6,674 nucleotides of DNA from Planctomycetaceae bacterium (GTDB lineage Bacteria; Planctomycetota; Planctomycetia; Pirellulales; JAEUIK01). Within the stretch, counting starts at the first letter, position 1; each line of letters begins with the position of its first letter. Below the pieces are notes generated by a model, which ran no database searches, had not been told where the DNA came from, and saw only the letters and a program-made list of their open reading frames with translations. The stretch spans positions 1 through 6,674 of the forward strand of contig WGDQ01000216.1 of NCBI GenBank assembly GCA_015493185.1, written 5' to 3'. Position numbers and translations under genes: made by a program. Shown here piece after piece: positions 6,572 to 6,674 of this stretch.

Positions 6572-6589
6572 CAACGCACACGGCAACCG

Positions 6590-6673
6590 GCCGGAGTGGC
6601 GGAATTGGCAGACGCGCTGGATTCAAAATCCAGTGGCCGCAAGGCCGTGTGGGTTCGAGTCCCACCTCCGGTA
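6590..6673 (+). tRNA. tRNA-Leu (anticodon CAA)
   Basis: The 84-nt sequence folds as a class II tRNA. The acceptor stem is GCCGGAG (6590-6596) with CTCCGGT (6666-6672), with a G-U first pair and discriminator A at 6673. The anticodon stem is CTGGA/TCCAG (6617-6621, 6629-6633) with loop TTCAAAA and anticodon CAA at 6624-6626. A long variable arm with GGCC/GGCC pairing follows, then the T arm GTGGG-TTCGAGT-CCCAC. It reads UUG leucine codons. The base after the discriminator is T, so CCA does not appear to be encoded. Confidence 0.95.
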
Positions 6674-6674
6674 T

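Larger units (their letters stand above)
5774..6589. other. Repeat-rich noncoding region between cheR and tRNA-Leu
   Basis: No open frame here has a good ribosome binding site, a recognisable motif or coding-like composition. The longest frames are on the minus strand (6044-6352, 5893-6291 and 6273-6665); they are arginine- and proline-rich, and the last is the antisense of the tRNA. The left half (5759-6140) is dense in inverted and direct repeats, listed separately. The right half (about 6140-6540) shows one GC hairpin and several G-runs on the + strand but nothing I can name. A decayed gene or an intergenic repeat family is possible. Confidence 0.6.

Noticed and set aside
6273..6665. Minus-strand open frame starting MGLEPTRPCGHWILNPARLP
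   Set aside because: This N-terminus is the antisense translation of tRNA-Leu, a well-known false protein start; the rest is proline/alanine-rich without motifs.

Overview
The window carries most of a bacterial chemosensory operon on the + strand, followed by about 0.8 kb of repeat-rich noncoding DNA and a tRNA-Leu gene at the right edge. The organism cannot be fixed from the sequence. GC content looks moderately high, the proteins are Gram-negative-like (transmembrane chemoreceptor, hybrid CheA with a receiver domain), and the palindrome-rich intergenic DNA would fit a planctomycete of the Pirellulales type. This is a weak inference, and a proteobacterium is the main alternative.

Layout: (1) positions 1-549, the C-terminus of CheA, namely the last strand of its CheW-like domain and a complete receiver domain; the kinase core lies outside the window. 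(2) 546-1007, cheW, overlapping cheA by ATGA. (3) A 95-nt gap with a perfect 9-bp hairpin just upstream of a strong ribosome binding site. (4) 1103-3595, an 830-residue chemoreceptor with the order TM1 - NIT-like sensor - TM2 - HAMP - methyl-accepting signalling hairpin - linker - C-terminal globin. (5) A 229-bp gap. (6) 3825-4934, cheB. (7) 4931-5773, cheR, overlapping cheB by ATGA. (8) 5774-6589, no convincing gene but several direct and inverted repeats. (9) 6590-6673, tRNA-Leu(CAA).

The genes form one signalling unit. The receptor would control CheA through CheW, CheA would phosphorylate its own receiver domain and CheB, and CheR and CheB would set the receptor's methylation level. No stand-alone cheY or cheD is visible here.

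The most notable observation is the receptor. It joins a NIT-type (nitrate/nitrite-sensing family) extracytoplasmic domain to a globin placed after the signalling domain. The known globin-coupled chemoreceptors of the HemAT type carry the globin at the N-terminus. The globin keeps the residues expected for heme and ligand binding: Tyr B10, Phe CD1, Gln E7 and proximal His F8. This predicts a receptor with two inputs, an outside oxyanion and an inside diatomic gas (O2 or NO).
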